This document shows, piece by piece, positions 43,552 through 52,439 of a DNA stretch of 64,000 bases. How positions within the stretch are numbered: position 1 is the first letter of the stretch; each line of letters opens with the position of its first letter. This stretch comes from an uncultured Phascolarctobacterium sp. (GTDB lineage: Bacteria; Bacillota; Negativicutes; Acidaminococcales; Acidaminococcaceae). The notes below the pieces were generated by a model. That model was not told where the DNA came from. It worked only from the letters and a program-made list of their open reading frames with translations, and ran no database searches. Both the position numbers and the translations under genes were made by a program. Location of the stretch: assembly GCA_900545535.1 (NCBI GenBank), contig UQZN01000010.1:1-64000 (forward strand), in the 5' to 3' direction.

Positions 43552-44821
43552 GGATAAGACTCCTGTTTTCCTTAAATAACAGATATAATTTTTCCAAAAA
43601 TCTTATACTGCCGCCGATACCAATTCGTTTTCTTTTTATGCAATATTGATGTTTAAATGTTTCACGATAGTCACTTGTAATGATTATATCTTTTTCTGCA
43701 TCTATTGGCAAAGGATAGTTTTCGTGATCTATTTTTAACTGCAAATTGTTTTTTGATATGAAATCTACGTATTCAGATTTTTCTTTTGCGGTGAGTTCGT
43801 TTAGTAAAATTACATGTTTTAGTTGTATACCAGCTTCCTGCAATAATGCAATAAATTCCAGCAGATTCCAAAATTTTATAGAGTGGCTGATAGCAAGCAC
43901 GCAGCTTTTGCCATTTAAATAGCTTCGTAATTCAGTTATTTTACTCTGCCAGCGTTTTGTTTCGCATAAAATGGCTTGATCCGCAAGTTCTTTTTGATTG
44001 AGTTTAGCTCCCAGTTCTTGTAAATAAGCCAGCGTTTCCGTAATCGTCAATGGCAGACGTTTTTCAATGAACGGAATCTGCAGTTTTTGGGCAAAACCGG
44101 CAGCAAAATATTTATATTCATTTAATTTACTGTCAATAATAGAGTTCACGCCAACTACACTGGCACTGCTAAGTTCCTGCATCTCTTTTATCGTCATCCC
44201 GCATGGCGGCAGCATAATATCATCAATGCCAAAATAATGGTACATTCTTCTTATTTCTTCTATGTCTTCTGTCATTAAATAGAACTTGTTAATACCAAAA
44301 ATAACTGCACTTTTACTATTTTTAATAGCAGAAGAAGTCATAAATTTTTCCAGAAAATACTTTGTTGTAAGCAAAAGCCCTTCCTGCTGCTGATTACTCA
44401 TAAAACCGGCTCCGGGAATATGTATTACGGGTATTTTAAAATTCGCTTCTGTCTTTGCGCATATCGCTTGAATATCATCACCTATGACACCAGCAGCACA
44501 ACCTGATAAAACTACCAGGCATTCAGGGTTCTTAGCTTTGATTATCTCAGCCAAACTATTTTGCAGCAGTTTTTCTCCGCCAAAAATAGCTTCTCTATCT
44601 GTGATTCCTGTAATAAAAAGGTTATCATAATTTGGTGGTAATTTCTTTTTATATCTAAGTCTTATTCTTCGCCTGCTTTCAAGCAGAGCGTTGTACACTA
44701 TGTGCGAGCACGACTTAGGTGCATGCAGTACGACTACTATTCCTTTATTAAAGGCAACCGACATATAGATGTCACTTAAGTTACAATGAATAACTTTTTT
44801 ACGATTTGTTTTCTTTATCAT
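43544..44821 (-). CDS. Nitrogenase component 1-like subunit A (module 3)
   Basis: A 425-residue PF00148 protein with Cys13 (KKVIHCNL), Cys38 (HAPKSCSHI) and Cys108 (LSGCAAGVIGDD), as in module 2. LPPCGMTIKEMQELSSASVVGVNS near 210-233 matches the family strand before the cofactor site. Start overlaps the binding-lipoprotein stop by ATGA. Predicted partner of the following gene product and of a NifH-like protein encoded outside the module. Confidence 0.9.
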   Translation of the reverse strand: MIKKTNRKKVIHCNLSDIYMSVAFNKGIVVVLHAPKSCSHIVYNALLESRRRIRLRYKKKLPPNYDNLFITGITDREAIFGGEKLLQNSLAEIIKAKNPECLVVLSGCAAGVIGDDIQAICAKTEANFKIPVIHIPGAGFMSNQQQEGLLLTTKYFLEKFMTSSAIKNSKSAVIFGINKFYLMTEDIEEIRRMYHYFGIDDIMLPPCGMTIKEMQELSSASVVGVNSIIDSKLNEYKYFAAGFAQKLQIPFIEKRLPLTITETLAYLQELGAKLNQKELADQAILCETKRWQSKITELRSYLNGKSCVLAISHSIKFWNLLEFIALLQEAGIQLKHVILLNELTAKEKSEYVDFISKNNLQLKIDHENYPLPIDAEKDIIITSDYRETFKHQYCIKRKRIGIGGSIRFLEKLYLLFKENRSLIHE

Positions 44822-45807
44822 ATCTGTTTTGCCTGCTTTATCGATCCAATTTTTGCAAAATATTCTGGATATGTTTTTTGAGCTATGTCTAAGATACCGT
44901 CACCTATATATTGCGAAGCCGCATATCTGTAGCGATCTTTTATGATAATGACATTATTATTTTTGATTGCTTTGATGCTCTGCAGTGCCGGGTCTTTTAA
45001 AACTTCTTTTCTAAAAAGTACGGTATCGCCTTCCTGGGTCGAACTGTAATCTGGAAACATCAAAACGTCAGGGTTGACTTCTACTATTTTTTCTTTGCTT
45101 AGATGTTCACCACGAACAAGGCCCGCTACGGCAGCGCCGTTGATTACGCCGGCATTGATACAGATGTCGTTGAACAGACCTTCTGCACTTCCAAAAACCC
45201 CCAGCAGCGAATACCCCATCAATATCTTTTTTTCTTCTGCCGGTATTGCACCGATCACGTCTTTTACAAGCTTTGTTTTATGATCCAATTCGTCAATTAT
45301 TCTGTTTCCCTGCTGCTGTTCATTTACAGCCACCGATAAATTAATTATTCTTTGACGTACCATGTCCAGCGTGGTAGGCACTTTGGTTATATATACCTTT
45401 AGCCCCACATCTTTTAAGGCTTGGATAAATGCTGTGTTTGAGTTTTCCTGCACGATCACAAGGTCGGGTTTAAGGGCAAGAATTTGTTCTACGCTTACTT
45501 TTTGCGGAAGTTTCAGGGGAATCTGCGCAGCTTTATCGATAATCAATGATGTTTTAGGATCAGCAGCTGGTTCCGAGATTGCTGCAATGCGTTTTAAAGG
45601 AACCATATCTGTGAGTATTTCTTCAAGACTGAGCGTTGTGGCATAGATTCGTTTAGGGGATTCGCTAAAATGCAGAATATTCCCTTTGTCGTCAGTTACC
45701 TGATACTGAGTTTGAACTGCCGTGTTTTCAATAACAGTGTTTGGTTTTTCAAAGCTGCAGCCTGTTACCGCTAGTATCATGATTATTGCTAAAATAAAAC
45801 TGCGCAT
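44818..45807 (-). CDS. Substrate-binding lipoprotein (module 3)
   Basis: A 329-residue PF01497 lipoprotein: lipobox VTGC at 14-17, SPKRIYATTLSLEEILTDMV near 53-72, VEQILALKPDLVIVQEN near 104-120. Same position in the operon as 33573-34556. No permease in the module. Confidence 0.9.
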   Translation of the reverse strand: MRSFILAIIMILAVTGCSFEKPNTVIENTAVQTQYQVTDDKGNILHFSESPKRIYATTLSLEEILTDMVPLKRIAAISEPAADPKTSLIIDKAAQIPLKLPQKVSVEQILALKPDLVIVQENSNTAFIQALKDVGLKVYITKVPTTLDMVRQRIINLSVAVNEQQQGNRIIDELDHKTKLVKDVIGAIPAEEKKILMGYSLLGVFGSAEGLFNDICINAGVINGAAVAGLVRGEHLSKEKIVEVNPDVLMFPDYSSTQEGDTVLFRKEVLKDPALQSIKAIKNNNVIIIKDRYRYAASQYIGDGILDIAQKTYPEYFAKIGSIKQAKQI

Positions 45808-45839
45808 TCTGTTCTCCTGTCAAAAATTTTTATTGATTT

Positions 45840-47744
45840 TTAAAATAAAATTTTATAACCGATTTCAAAGTTTCTACCTAAAGAAATATACCTGGAAGAT
45901 ACATGGGAAGTAATATCTCGTCTATTTAATAAATTATCGACATTTAAGAAAATTTCATGATTTTTTACAGGTCTATAGGCGGCATGTAAGCTTGTGTAGA
46001 AATAAGGTTTAATCTTCTCTTGATATTTTTGCAAAACACGATCTGCCATAAAACTTCCATTTAGACTTACATTAAATTTATCCTGCTGATAATTTAGTCC
46101 GCCGTTCAACAACCATCTACCATAATTTCTTTTCCACTTACCATCATCTTCATCTGCAGATTTATATTTAGGATTACTGTAAGATACGCCCCAATTACTA
46201 CTGAATCCATTTTTACCAGTTACTTCACAATTAATTTCAATTCCCATGTTTTTTGTATCCTCATTGACTGCATATGTTTCTCCTGTTGCTGCGACAGTAG
46301 CACCAGTAATAAAATCTTTTACATCACTTTTAAACAGCGCTAACTTCCAGGAATGAATACCAGAAATATATTTTAAACCAGTTTCATAATGCATACCAAC
46401 TTCCGGTCTGATTTGTGTATTTTTTATTATCTGATCTTTACCATACATATCAGTCAATGTTGGCAGTGTAAAAGATTTACCTACACTGGCATAAGCACTT
46501 AAATCGTCTGTCATTTTATGTAAATACTGAATCTGTGGAGTAAATTCACTGTAATTAGTACCATCTGGACTACTGCCTGTCCATGTTTCTCTCGCTCCAA
46601 GGATCAGATTATTTTTTTTATCAAATTTATGATCTACCTGTGCAAAAAAAGAATATACATTTCTGTCATAGTCATACTCTAGTTTCGGTTGTTTTTTATA
46701 GGCAGGATCATAGAAGTTATAATAATTATAGCCTTCGTTGTACATTTTTACCCCAACAAGTACTGTATCATTTTTAGTTTCAAATTCTTTCGTTACATCT
46801 AAGCCCATTACCTTATCATCATTTCCGTAGAAATATGCATCTTTAAAAATTATATTATTTTTCCAATAATGATATTTGGTATCAGAACTGGATTTATGAT
46901 AAAAAGCATTAGCATTCCAGCCGTCTTTATGATAACTTAGTACAAATTTATATTCTTCTTTATCTAAGAATCTTTTATCAGTTGGCAAGCCAGTACTTGT
47001 TTGATTATAGCTTCTTTTATAATCATAATTATTGTAATCGGCAGTAACTCTCCACGCATCATCAAATTTATAATTCATAGACAGGATAGTTTTTTCACCG
47101 CCTAAAAAATTAAAATATTTATCACCTTCTGAAGTATGGTATATATTACCTTTTTTATTCCAGTTGGCACCAATCCCTAATTTACCTGCTTGTAAAGATG
47201 TCGCATATTTTTGTACTCCATAATTACCTACTGTTGCTGAGATACTATTAGTTCTTTTATTTTTTGTAATAATGTTTATAACACCACCAGTTGCATCACT
47301 GCCATAAAGCACGGCACCACCACCACGTACTATTTCAATACGCTCTACATCTGCAATATTTATTCTGTCAAGATCATAATAACCGGTTCTGACATTTAAT
47401 GGCACACCATCAACTAACACCATAGTTCCACGCCGTTTTCCTCTAATTAAAAATTCACCGCCGCCATCTCCTGCAGTTTCTGATTTATAGACAATACCGG
47501 CAGCATATTTTAAAGCACCTTCAACTGTTGTCGCACCTGTATCTTCCAATTGTTTACTTGTATAAACACTTGTCGTAGCAGGTACATCTAAATCTCTTTT
47601 TTCAGTTCTGGTAGCAGTTACAACCATTGGATCCAGAGTAAAAATCTGTTCCGGTTCTTCTGCATGTACTGCTGTGCCCCCCCAGATGACACTACCAGTT
47701 ATCAGTGCTGCCATAAGCGCGCTTTTGTTCAAGCTTTTCTTCAT
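45840..47744 (-). CDS. TonB-dependent outer-membrane receptor (module 3)
   Basis: A 634-residue TBDR from ATG 47744 (AGGAAG about 9 bases upstream): signal peptide ending AVHA, TonB box PMVVTATRTEKRDLDVPA, plug with VRGGGAVLYGSDATGGVINIIT, barrel ending FEIGYKILF. First gene of module 3, behind a MerR-type promoter and a cobalamin riboswitch; its ligand is therefore probably a corrinoid or a compound whose uptake is matched to corrinoid supply. Confidence 0.93.
   Translation of the reverse strand: MKKSLNKSALMAALITGSVIWGGTAVHAEEPEQIFTLDPMVVTATRTEKRDLDVPATTSVYTSKQLEDTGATTVEGALKYAAGIVYKSETAGDGGGEFLIRGKRRGTMVLVDGVPLNVRTGYYDLDRINIADVERIEIVRGGGAVLYGSDATGGVINIITKNKRTNSISATVGNYGVQKYATSLQAGKLGIGANWNKKGNIYHTSEGDKYFNFLGGEKTILSMNYKFDDAWRVTADYNNYDYKRSYNQTSTGLPTDKRFLDKEEYKFVLSYHKDGWNANAFYHKSSSDTKYHYWKNNIIFKDAYFYGNDDKVMGLDVTKEFETKNDTVLVGVKMYNEGYNYYNFYDPAYKKQPKLEYDYDRNVYSFFAQVDHKFDKKNNLILGARETWTGSSPDGTNYSEFTPQIQYLHKMTDDLSAYASVGKSFTLPTLTDMYGKDQIIKNTQIRPEVGMHYETGLKYISGIHSWKLALFKSDVKDFITGATVAATGETYAVNEDTKNMGIEINCEVTGKNGFSSNWGVSYSNPKYKSADEDDGKWKRNYGRWLLNGGLNYQQDKFNVSLNGSFMADRVLQKYQEKIKPYFYTSLHAAYRPVKNHEIFLNVDNLLNRRDITSHVSSRYISLGRNFEIGYKILF
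47677..47683. repeat. C7 homopolymer in signal-peptide codons
   Basis: Same tract and context as 2707-2713. Confidence 0.6.
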
Positions 47745-47877
47745 CAAATTCAACTTCCTTTCAATTTTCAATTTACTTTCACCTTGCTTTAAAAGTGTTA
47801 AAAAATAGAAAAGCCCCCTTTTCCAAAAAACAGATAAGGAGGAATAGAGGCTAAATTCGTGCCTGTTCTCCCCTATA

Positions 47878-47996
47878 CTGTCTCTCGCAGAAATAGAGTT
47901 ACTGGTAAAAGCTGACTTAAGCAGTATTTTACTGCTAATACAGCGGCGGGACCGTGTTAGATTCTCACTAACTTTTATTTATTATACATTACCAGT
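47878..47996 (-). promoter_or_regulatory. Cobalamin riboswitch of module 3
   Basis: Perfect P1 ACTGGTA/TACCAGT (47996-47990 with 47907-47901), L5 hairpin GTTAG-TGAGAAT-CTAAC, core ACGGTCCCGCCGCTGT (complement of 47940-47955) and a 3' CTCT...AGAG hairpin with CTGCGAG loop that can serve as the kissing partner of L5. Compact class-II-like layout. A small terminator-like hairpin with TATTTTTT follows at 47800-47824. Confidence 0.88.
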
Positions 47997-48032
47997 ATCA
48001 AATATCAAATTTATTTTTCTACTATGTGTGAT

Positions 48033-48063
48033 ATAATACTATGTATAGTCATTAGACAGTCAA
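48033..48063 (-). promoter_or_regulatory. MerR-type promoter of module 3
   Basis: Minus strand TTGACT (48063-48058), 19-base spacer, TATTAT (48038-48033). The long spacer suits MerR activation. Overlaps the divergent merR promoter region; the start lies about 35 bases before the aptamer. Confidence 0.65.
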
Positions 48064-48080
48064 GAGGTTGGTGAAAATTT

Positions 48081-48911
48081 ATGGAGAAAAATAAAAAAAA
48101 ATTATTTACGACCGGTGAGCTGGCTTCTTTATGTAAAATCCACAGAAAAACTTTGCTTTTTTATGACAGGCTTGGTTTGATCACACCGGAATTTATCGAT
48201 GCTAACGGTTATCGTTATTATTCGAGAAGGCAGTTTTTTTCTTTAGAAATCATTTTGGCATTACGTAAATTAGATGTATCATTACCTGAAATAGCGGAAT
48301 ATCTTAAGCATAAATCCACCTCTAATTACAAAAATTTACTTACAAGACGTGCCAATATATTAGATCAGATTTTATCTGATCTTCAAAAAATGCGTAATGA
48401 ACTCAGCGAGAGAATATGTTTTTTGGAAAATACCGAAACTTTTCCTCTGGAAATAATAACTTTGATAAATGAAGAGGAAGATTATCTTTGTCTAAGTGAT
48501 CCGGTGCCACAGAATGCTGATTTAAAAATCAGAACAAAAATTTCCGCTAAACATTTATTAACTTTATCAGATTATATAACTTTTAATAATCACGTTTCTG
48601 GTTATATACTTGATAAAAATTCTTTTCTGGCTTGTGAACGTCCGTATACTAAATATTTTTATCAATCCTTTACACAGCCTTTTGACTTACCTTATTTTTT
48701 CCTTAAACCTGCAGGATTATATGCCACAATTTACTTTAAAGGTATTTATTGCTCGTATGGCAAACCTTATATTGATCAGTTATATAGATATCTACAGGAA
48801 AACAATTTACAGGCTGTCAGTGATATTTACATGACTTCGATCAGAAATCATTGGGTCACTGATGATAACGGCAGTTATTTAAATAAATTATCAATACAGG
48901 TAAAAAAATAA
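48081..48911 (+). CDS. MerR-family regulator with BmrR-like effector domain (module 3)
   Basis: A 276-residue paralogue of the module 2 regulator: winged helix TTGELASLCKIHRKTLLFYDRLGLI near 9-33, wing YRYYSRRQFFSLEIILALRKL, coiled coil 75-115, and the C-terminal ligand-binding-type domain (GLYATIYFKGIYCSYG near 212). It probably activates the module 3 promoter directly opposite. AT-rich codons, as in the rest of the module. Confidence 0.9.
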   Translation: MEKNKKKLFTTGELASLCKIHRKTLLFYDRLGLITPEFIDANGYRYYSRRQFFSLEIILALRKLDVSLPEIAEYLKHKSTSNYKNLLTRRANILDQILSDLQKMRNELSERICFLENTETFPLEIITLINEEEDYLCLSDPVPQNADLKIRTKISAKHLLTLSDYITFNNHVSGYILDKNSFLACERPYTKYFYQSFTQPFDLPYFFLKPAGLYATIYFKGIYCSYGKPYIDQLYRYLQENNLQAVSDIYMTSIRNHWVTDDNGSYLNKLSIQVKK

Positions 48912-48943
48912 AGCAGAACTTTGAAAGTTCTGCTTTATTTTTT
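48909..48943. terminator. Bidirectional terminator between merR and the repeat-protein gene
   Basis: Stem AAAGCAGAACTTT/AGTTCTGCTTT with A-run before and T-run after, so it works on both strands; shared by converging genes. Confidence 0.88.
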
Positions 48944-48947
48944 TACT

Positions 48948-49730
48948 TTATTCGGTTACGGCTACAGCACCCTGTTCGCTGAAGTTGATAACTGTATTCG
49001 CCGGCAATTCTATTTCAAGGCCATTATTTTTCCACTTTAAAGCTTCTTTAGTCGTGCAGCTGGTTACTTCACCAGCAGGTGTTAAGCTGACTGTACTCTT
49101 AGCTTTAAATTCTACAAAACCGGCATTTTCCATGTCAATGGCATTATTTTGCCAACCTACCGGCCGCAGTTTGGTATCTTCTGCCAGTGTGCCCATCTTT
49201 ACTGCGCCATTATCATAGAAATCCAGAGCTGTACCGCTTTTAAATGCTACAAAGCCATACTCGTTCTCTCCAAGTCCAATTGTTGTTTCGTCGGCAATAG
49301 TGCCGTTGAGAACTGTGCCCTGCTCGCTGAAGGTTACAGCTGTGCCGCCTTTATAACGAATATGTCCATAACTGGATAACGCTATGTTATAGGTGCTGTT
49401 GTTGTTCCAATAACGGTAATAACGCGGGAAAAACGGGCTGCGATTGGTATAGGCTGAAACAAAATAGTAATCGTTAATGATACGCTGCCAGCCCTGCGGC
49501 CGCAGATATGTATCGCTTGCCAGCACACCACTGACAACGGCTCCATTATCATTCAGGCTGGCTGTCGTGCCTTTTTTAAATTTTATCTGATCGCCTACCG
49601 ACCAGCCTTGAGGATAAAGTTCTTCATTCTTTGTAAGAGTTTTGGCTGCTGGGGCTGCAAATACACTGCCGCAGAAAGCGCACAGGCTTAGGACTATTGC
49701 AGTTTTAGCCAGGATCTTTTTTGTTTGCAT
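48948..49730 (-). CDS. Exported repeat protein of unknown function
   Basis: A 260-residue protein from ATG 49730: signal peptide cleaving near VFA-AP (residue 26), then about five degenerate repeats of the form 'FxxxGxVxxGTLAxDTxLRPxGWQ' built around a small beta-hairpin (positions near 50, 70, 135, 165 and 190). A repeat-based periplasmic or surface protein; not a known enzyme. AT-rich region upstream (49749-49920) holds an ATTTAGTT/AACTAAAT inverted repeat and an extended -10 TGCTACAAT, possible promoter and operator. Confidence 0.75.
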   Translation of the reverse strand: MQTKKILAKTAIVLSLCAFCGSVFAAPAAKTLTKNEELYPQGWSVGDQIKFKKGTTASLNDNGAVVSGVLASDTYLRPQGWQRIINDYYFVSAYTNRSPFFPRYYRYWNNNSTYNIALSSYGHIRYKGGTAVTFSEQGTVLNGTIADETTIGLGENEYGFVAFKSGTALDFYDNGAVKMGTLAEDTKLRPVGWQNNAIDMENAGFVEFKAKSTVSLTPAGEVTSCTTKEALKWKNNGLEIELPANTVINFSEQGAVAVTE

Positions 49731-49920
49731 TGTGATCAGTCCTTTCAATATTTTATGATTCTTAATTTAGCACTTTTATTTTAGTTGTTCCATTTAGTTT
49801 AATTACAAAAGAACTAAATTATTTTTTTGTTTAATTTTTTAGTTATTGAAAGCGATGTACTGATAGTTTTTACTATTTATATTGTAGCATGTTTTCTTCA
49901 TATTGATTTCAAATTTTTTG

Positions 49921-49957
49921 CAAAAAAAATGCTCCCGACTATATTATGCGGGAGCCT
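49921..49957 (-). terminator. Terminator of the DASS transporter gene
   Basis: 10-bp stem GGCTCCCGCA/TCGGGAGC-type with ATTTTTTTTG on the minus strand, about 100 bases after the stop codon. Nothing else found in 49958-50054. Confidence 0.85.
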
Positions 49958-50054
49958 GGATCAAAGCTGTTTATGCCATGTCTCAAAACATAAACGTCTG
50001 ATCCAAAAAGGAGAAGGTATTATAATCTATTTTTGAAGGATAAGATTTAGTAAA

Positions 50055-51332
50055 TTATGCGCTGGCTGGGAAAAACGGCCAGACGACAGGAATAACGATA
50101 ATAGACACTATAAGGCACACTGCTACCAGTCCAGTGCCTGCTTTTAAATAATCCATAAATTTATAACCGCCGGGGCCCAGGACTAAAGTATTGGGCGGCG
50201 TTCCTACCGGAGAAGCAAATGCACAGGAGGAGGCGATCAAAATGGCCATGAGTACCGCTTTGGGCGATGCACCCATTTGCGCAGAAAGTGCAATACCTAC
50301 CGGGCATAATAAGGCTTTAGAGGCTGTATTAGACATAAACTGCGTAAGTAAAACCGCAAGCGCAAACAAAACTGCAGTTACTACATACGGTGAAGGATCA
50401 CCGCCCAGCATTTTTACTGTGGCTTCAGCAATCAGTTTGCCAGCGCCGCTGGTATTCATGGCCGTTGCTACAGGAATCATTCCAGCAAAAAGAAAGATCG
50501 TGACCCAGTCGATGGAATTATAGGCTTGCTTTTCTGTAAGGCAACCTGTGAGCACCGCAACAACTGCGCCTACAACTGCAGCGATTTCCAACGGCACGAC
50601 GCCTGTCGCCATACTGCCGATAACACCGATCATAATGATCCCACAGATAATCTGCTTTTTAGTGCTCGTTTCATTTTCTAAAATTTCTTCATCGATTTCA
50701 AGATTCAGGTTACTGCTTTCTTTCGGCAGCAGATATTTGCCGATAAACATCATATAAACGATGCCGGCGATAGTAATAGGGATACCGATCCAGGCGTATT
50801 CAAAAAAGCCAAATTGCAATTCCGGCATACCTGCCGCTTTCAAAGCTACGTTAGCCAAAATATTAGGCGGCGTACCAATAAGCGTGATCGTTCCGCCAAG
50901 TCCGGCGGCAAAAGCCAAAGGCATCAATTCGCGTGAAGCTGAAATTTTGGCATTGGCACAGATACCAATAACTACAGGTATCAGACAAGCGGTAGTACCT
51001 GTATTGGAAAGTACTGCGGACATCAGTGCGGCGATGACCATGATACCAAACATCAGGCTGTTTTCACCTTTGCCAAACATCCGGACAACGCCGCCGCCAA
51101 TTTTTTGAGCCAGACCGGTATAAAACATTGCGGCCCCGACTACAAACATACCTCCGAAAAGAACCACGGTCGAATCAGCCAGTCCCAAAAAAATCTGGCT
51201 TTCAGGAACAAGCCCTAAAGCGCAGCAGGCAATCGATGCTCCAATTGCTGTCATTGCCAGAGGAATCATTTCTGTTACAAATAAAAGTGCGACGATCGCT
51301 AATAATATTAAACATTTGATTGCGGGTGTCAT
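50055..51332 (-). CDS. DASS/SLC13-family dicarboxylate transporter
   Basis: A 425-residue membrane protein of about 11 helices with the two substrate-binding hairpins of the family, SNTGTTACLIPV near 109-120 and SNTASKALLCPV near 335-346, and the matching GTPPNILAN and GTPPNTLVLGPGGY loops. DASS proteins carry succinate, malate, citrate or other di/tricarboxylates with Na+. For a succinate-consuming anaerobe this would be the main import step. Preceded by a small gene 12 bases upstream. Confidence 0.92.
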   Translation of the reverse strand: MTPAIKCLILLAIVALLFVTEMIPLAMTAIGASIACCALGLVPESQIFLGLADSTVVLFGGMFVVGAAMFYTGLAQKIGGGVVRMFGKGENSLMFGIMVIAALMSAVLSNTGTTACLIPVVIGICANAKISASRELMPLAFAAGLGGTITLIGTPPNILANVALKAAGMPELQFGFFEYAWIGIPITIAGIVYMMFIGKYLLPKESSNLNLEIDEEILENETSTKKQIICGIIMIGVIGSMATGVVPLEIAAVVGAVVAVLTGCLTEKQAYNSIDWVTIFLFAGMIPVATAMNTSGAGKLIAEATVKMLGGDPSPYVVTAVLFALAVLLTQFMSNTASKALLCPVGIALSAQMGASPKAVLMAILIASSCAFASPVGTPPNTLVLGPGGYKFMDYLKAGTGLVAVCLIVSIIVIPVVWPFFPASA

Positions 51333-51343
51333 TCTTTTCCCTC

Positions 51344-51529
51344 CTATTTTTCTTTAAACAGATTAACATATTGAAACGTGTTTAAAAACAATCTTCCGTC
51401 TTCACCCCGATGCGGAAAAACACTACCTGCAGCCTGCCGGTTTTGAATAGCCCTGTGGTAGTATTTTTTATCAACTTGTTTGAGGAACTCTTTTATTTTA
51501 GATATTTCTTTCTTATCTTCATCCGGCAT
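51344..51529 (-). CDS. Small protein, first of two related paralogues
   Basis: A 61-residue basic protein from ATG 51529, chosen because AAAAGGAGG lies 9 bases upstream (the upstream ATG 51553 has no site). Carries RQAAGSVFPHRGEDGRLF, a motif shared with the protein at 51842-52042. 12 bases upstream of the DASS gene and likely co-transcribed. Unknown function. Confidence 0.65.
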   Translation of the reverse strand: MPDEDKKEISKIKEFLKQVDKKYYHRAIQNRQAAGSVFPHRGEDGRLFLNTFQYVNLFKEK

Positions 51530-51663
51530 TTTTGCTATCCTCCTTTTCGCCATTTTTAAGAGTACCTTTCACTGGAAAAGAGTATATAATAAATTCCTAA
51601 ATAATAAAAATACCTATTCTTCATCAAAGTTATGCTAAATTTGCATACTGTAAAAATCCTGAT

Positions 51664-51701
51664 AAAAAATTGAAACAGATCTGAATTTTCAGATCTGTTT
51701 C
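51664..51701 (-). terminator. Terminator of the 51842-52042 gene
   Basis: 14-bp stem GAAACAGATCTGAA/TTCAGATCTGTTTC with AATTTTTTATC on the minus strand. Confidence 0.85.
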
Positions 51702-51841
51702 AATAAAGGAACAGCTTCCCAGTACAGTAACTATTGTTATTAAAATCCATCACAGTAAAATAGTCTTGATATAGTTTCGATAAAAATCACTTTCAAAAAT
51801 CTTGCAGTAATTCATCAGCACTCCTAAAATACTGCTGCAGC

Positions 51842-52042
51842 TCATTCTCTTTTGAGAGCCTTAAGTGCTTCAGCCGGAAGTTCACAGCCTTGTACGCGAC
51901 GGATAAAGCTGTATCCGCGTTCGCCGCAGTGTGGGAAAACCCTGGCTGCCATTTGGCGTTGTTTACGCAGATGACTGAACAGGAATCCTTCTCCTTCGTT
52001 ATTGATTTTTACGGAATTGTTGGCCATTGTTGCTTCTGTCAT
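51842..52042 (-). CDS. Small protein, second of two related paralogues
   Basis: A 66-residue protein from ATG 52042 (AGGAG 8 bases upstream). RQMAARVFPHCGERGYSF matches the neighbour at 51344-51529. Pro-His and Cys-Gly residues could bind a metal or pair with a partner. Separate transcript, own terminator. Unknown function. Confidence 0.6.
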   Translation of the reverse strand: MTEATMANNSVKINNEGEGFLFSHLRKQRQMAARVFPHCGERGYSFIRRVQGCELPAEALKALKRE

Positions 52043-52210
52043 CAAAATCACTCCTTAAAAATTTTCTTTATAAGTACCGATAGTGTTTACTGCTTAAGAC
52101 ACCTAAAGTATACCCCAGAGCTTAAAATAATAAAAATATCCATTAGGAATTTAAGTTATAACATTTAGGAAAAACTAACAATTATTTTTATGATCAAATA
52201 ATATTTTATA

Positions 52211-52239
52211 TTGACACAGAATAAAGGAGTGATTAAAAT
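52211..52239 (+). promoter_or_regulatory. Promoter of the riboswitch-like leader and lysR gene
   Basis: TTGACA (52211-52216), 17-base spacer, TAAAAT (52234-52239) on the plus strand, about 30 bases before the aptamer. Confidence 0.8.
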
Positions 52240-52267
52240 AAGAGACAGTTACAAGTGAACATTGCTG

Positions 52268-52357
52268 AAACAATCCGGCCAAAGTCATTTGATGACACGG
52301 TCCCGCCGCTGTAAAGTCAGCATAGCCAGATTGTTTGTCTTTTGCTGCGAGCGACAG
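52268..52357 (+). promoter_or_regulatory. Cobalamin-riboswitch-like element upstream of lysR, atypical
   Basis: P1 AAACAATC/GATTGTTT (52268-52275 with 52329-52336), core ACGGTCCCGCCGCTGT (52297-52312) and a 3' TGTC...GACA hairpin with CTGCGAG loop. L5, which should read TGAGAAT-like, is only TTG between GTCAT and ATGAC, so the kissing loop is missing. Either non-responsive or altered. A terminator follows. Confidence 0.65.
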
Positions 52358-52396
52358 TAAAAAAGATCATAACCATTAACTTTGTTTATTTTCTTT

Positions 52397-52419
52397 ACGT
52401 CCGCGCAGGACGTTTTTTT
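52397..52419 (+). terminator. Terminator between the riboswitch-like element and lysR
   Basis: 6-bp stem ACGTCC/GGACGT, GCGCA loop, T7 on the plus strand; the lysR start codon lies 21 bases beyond. Confidence 0.8.
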
Positions 52420-52439
52420 ATTATTGGGAGGTTATTGAA

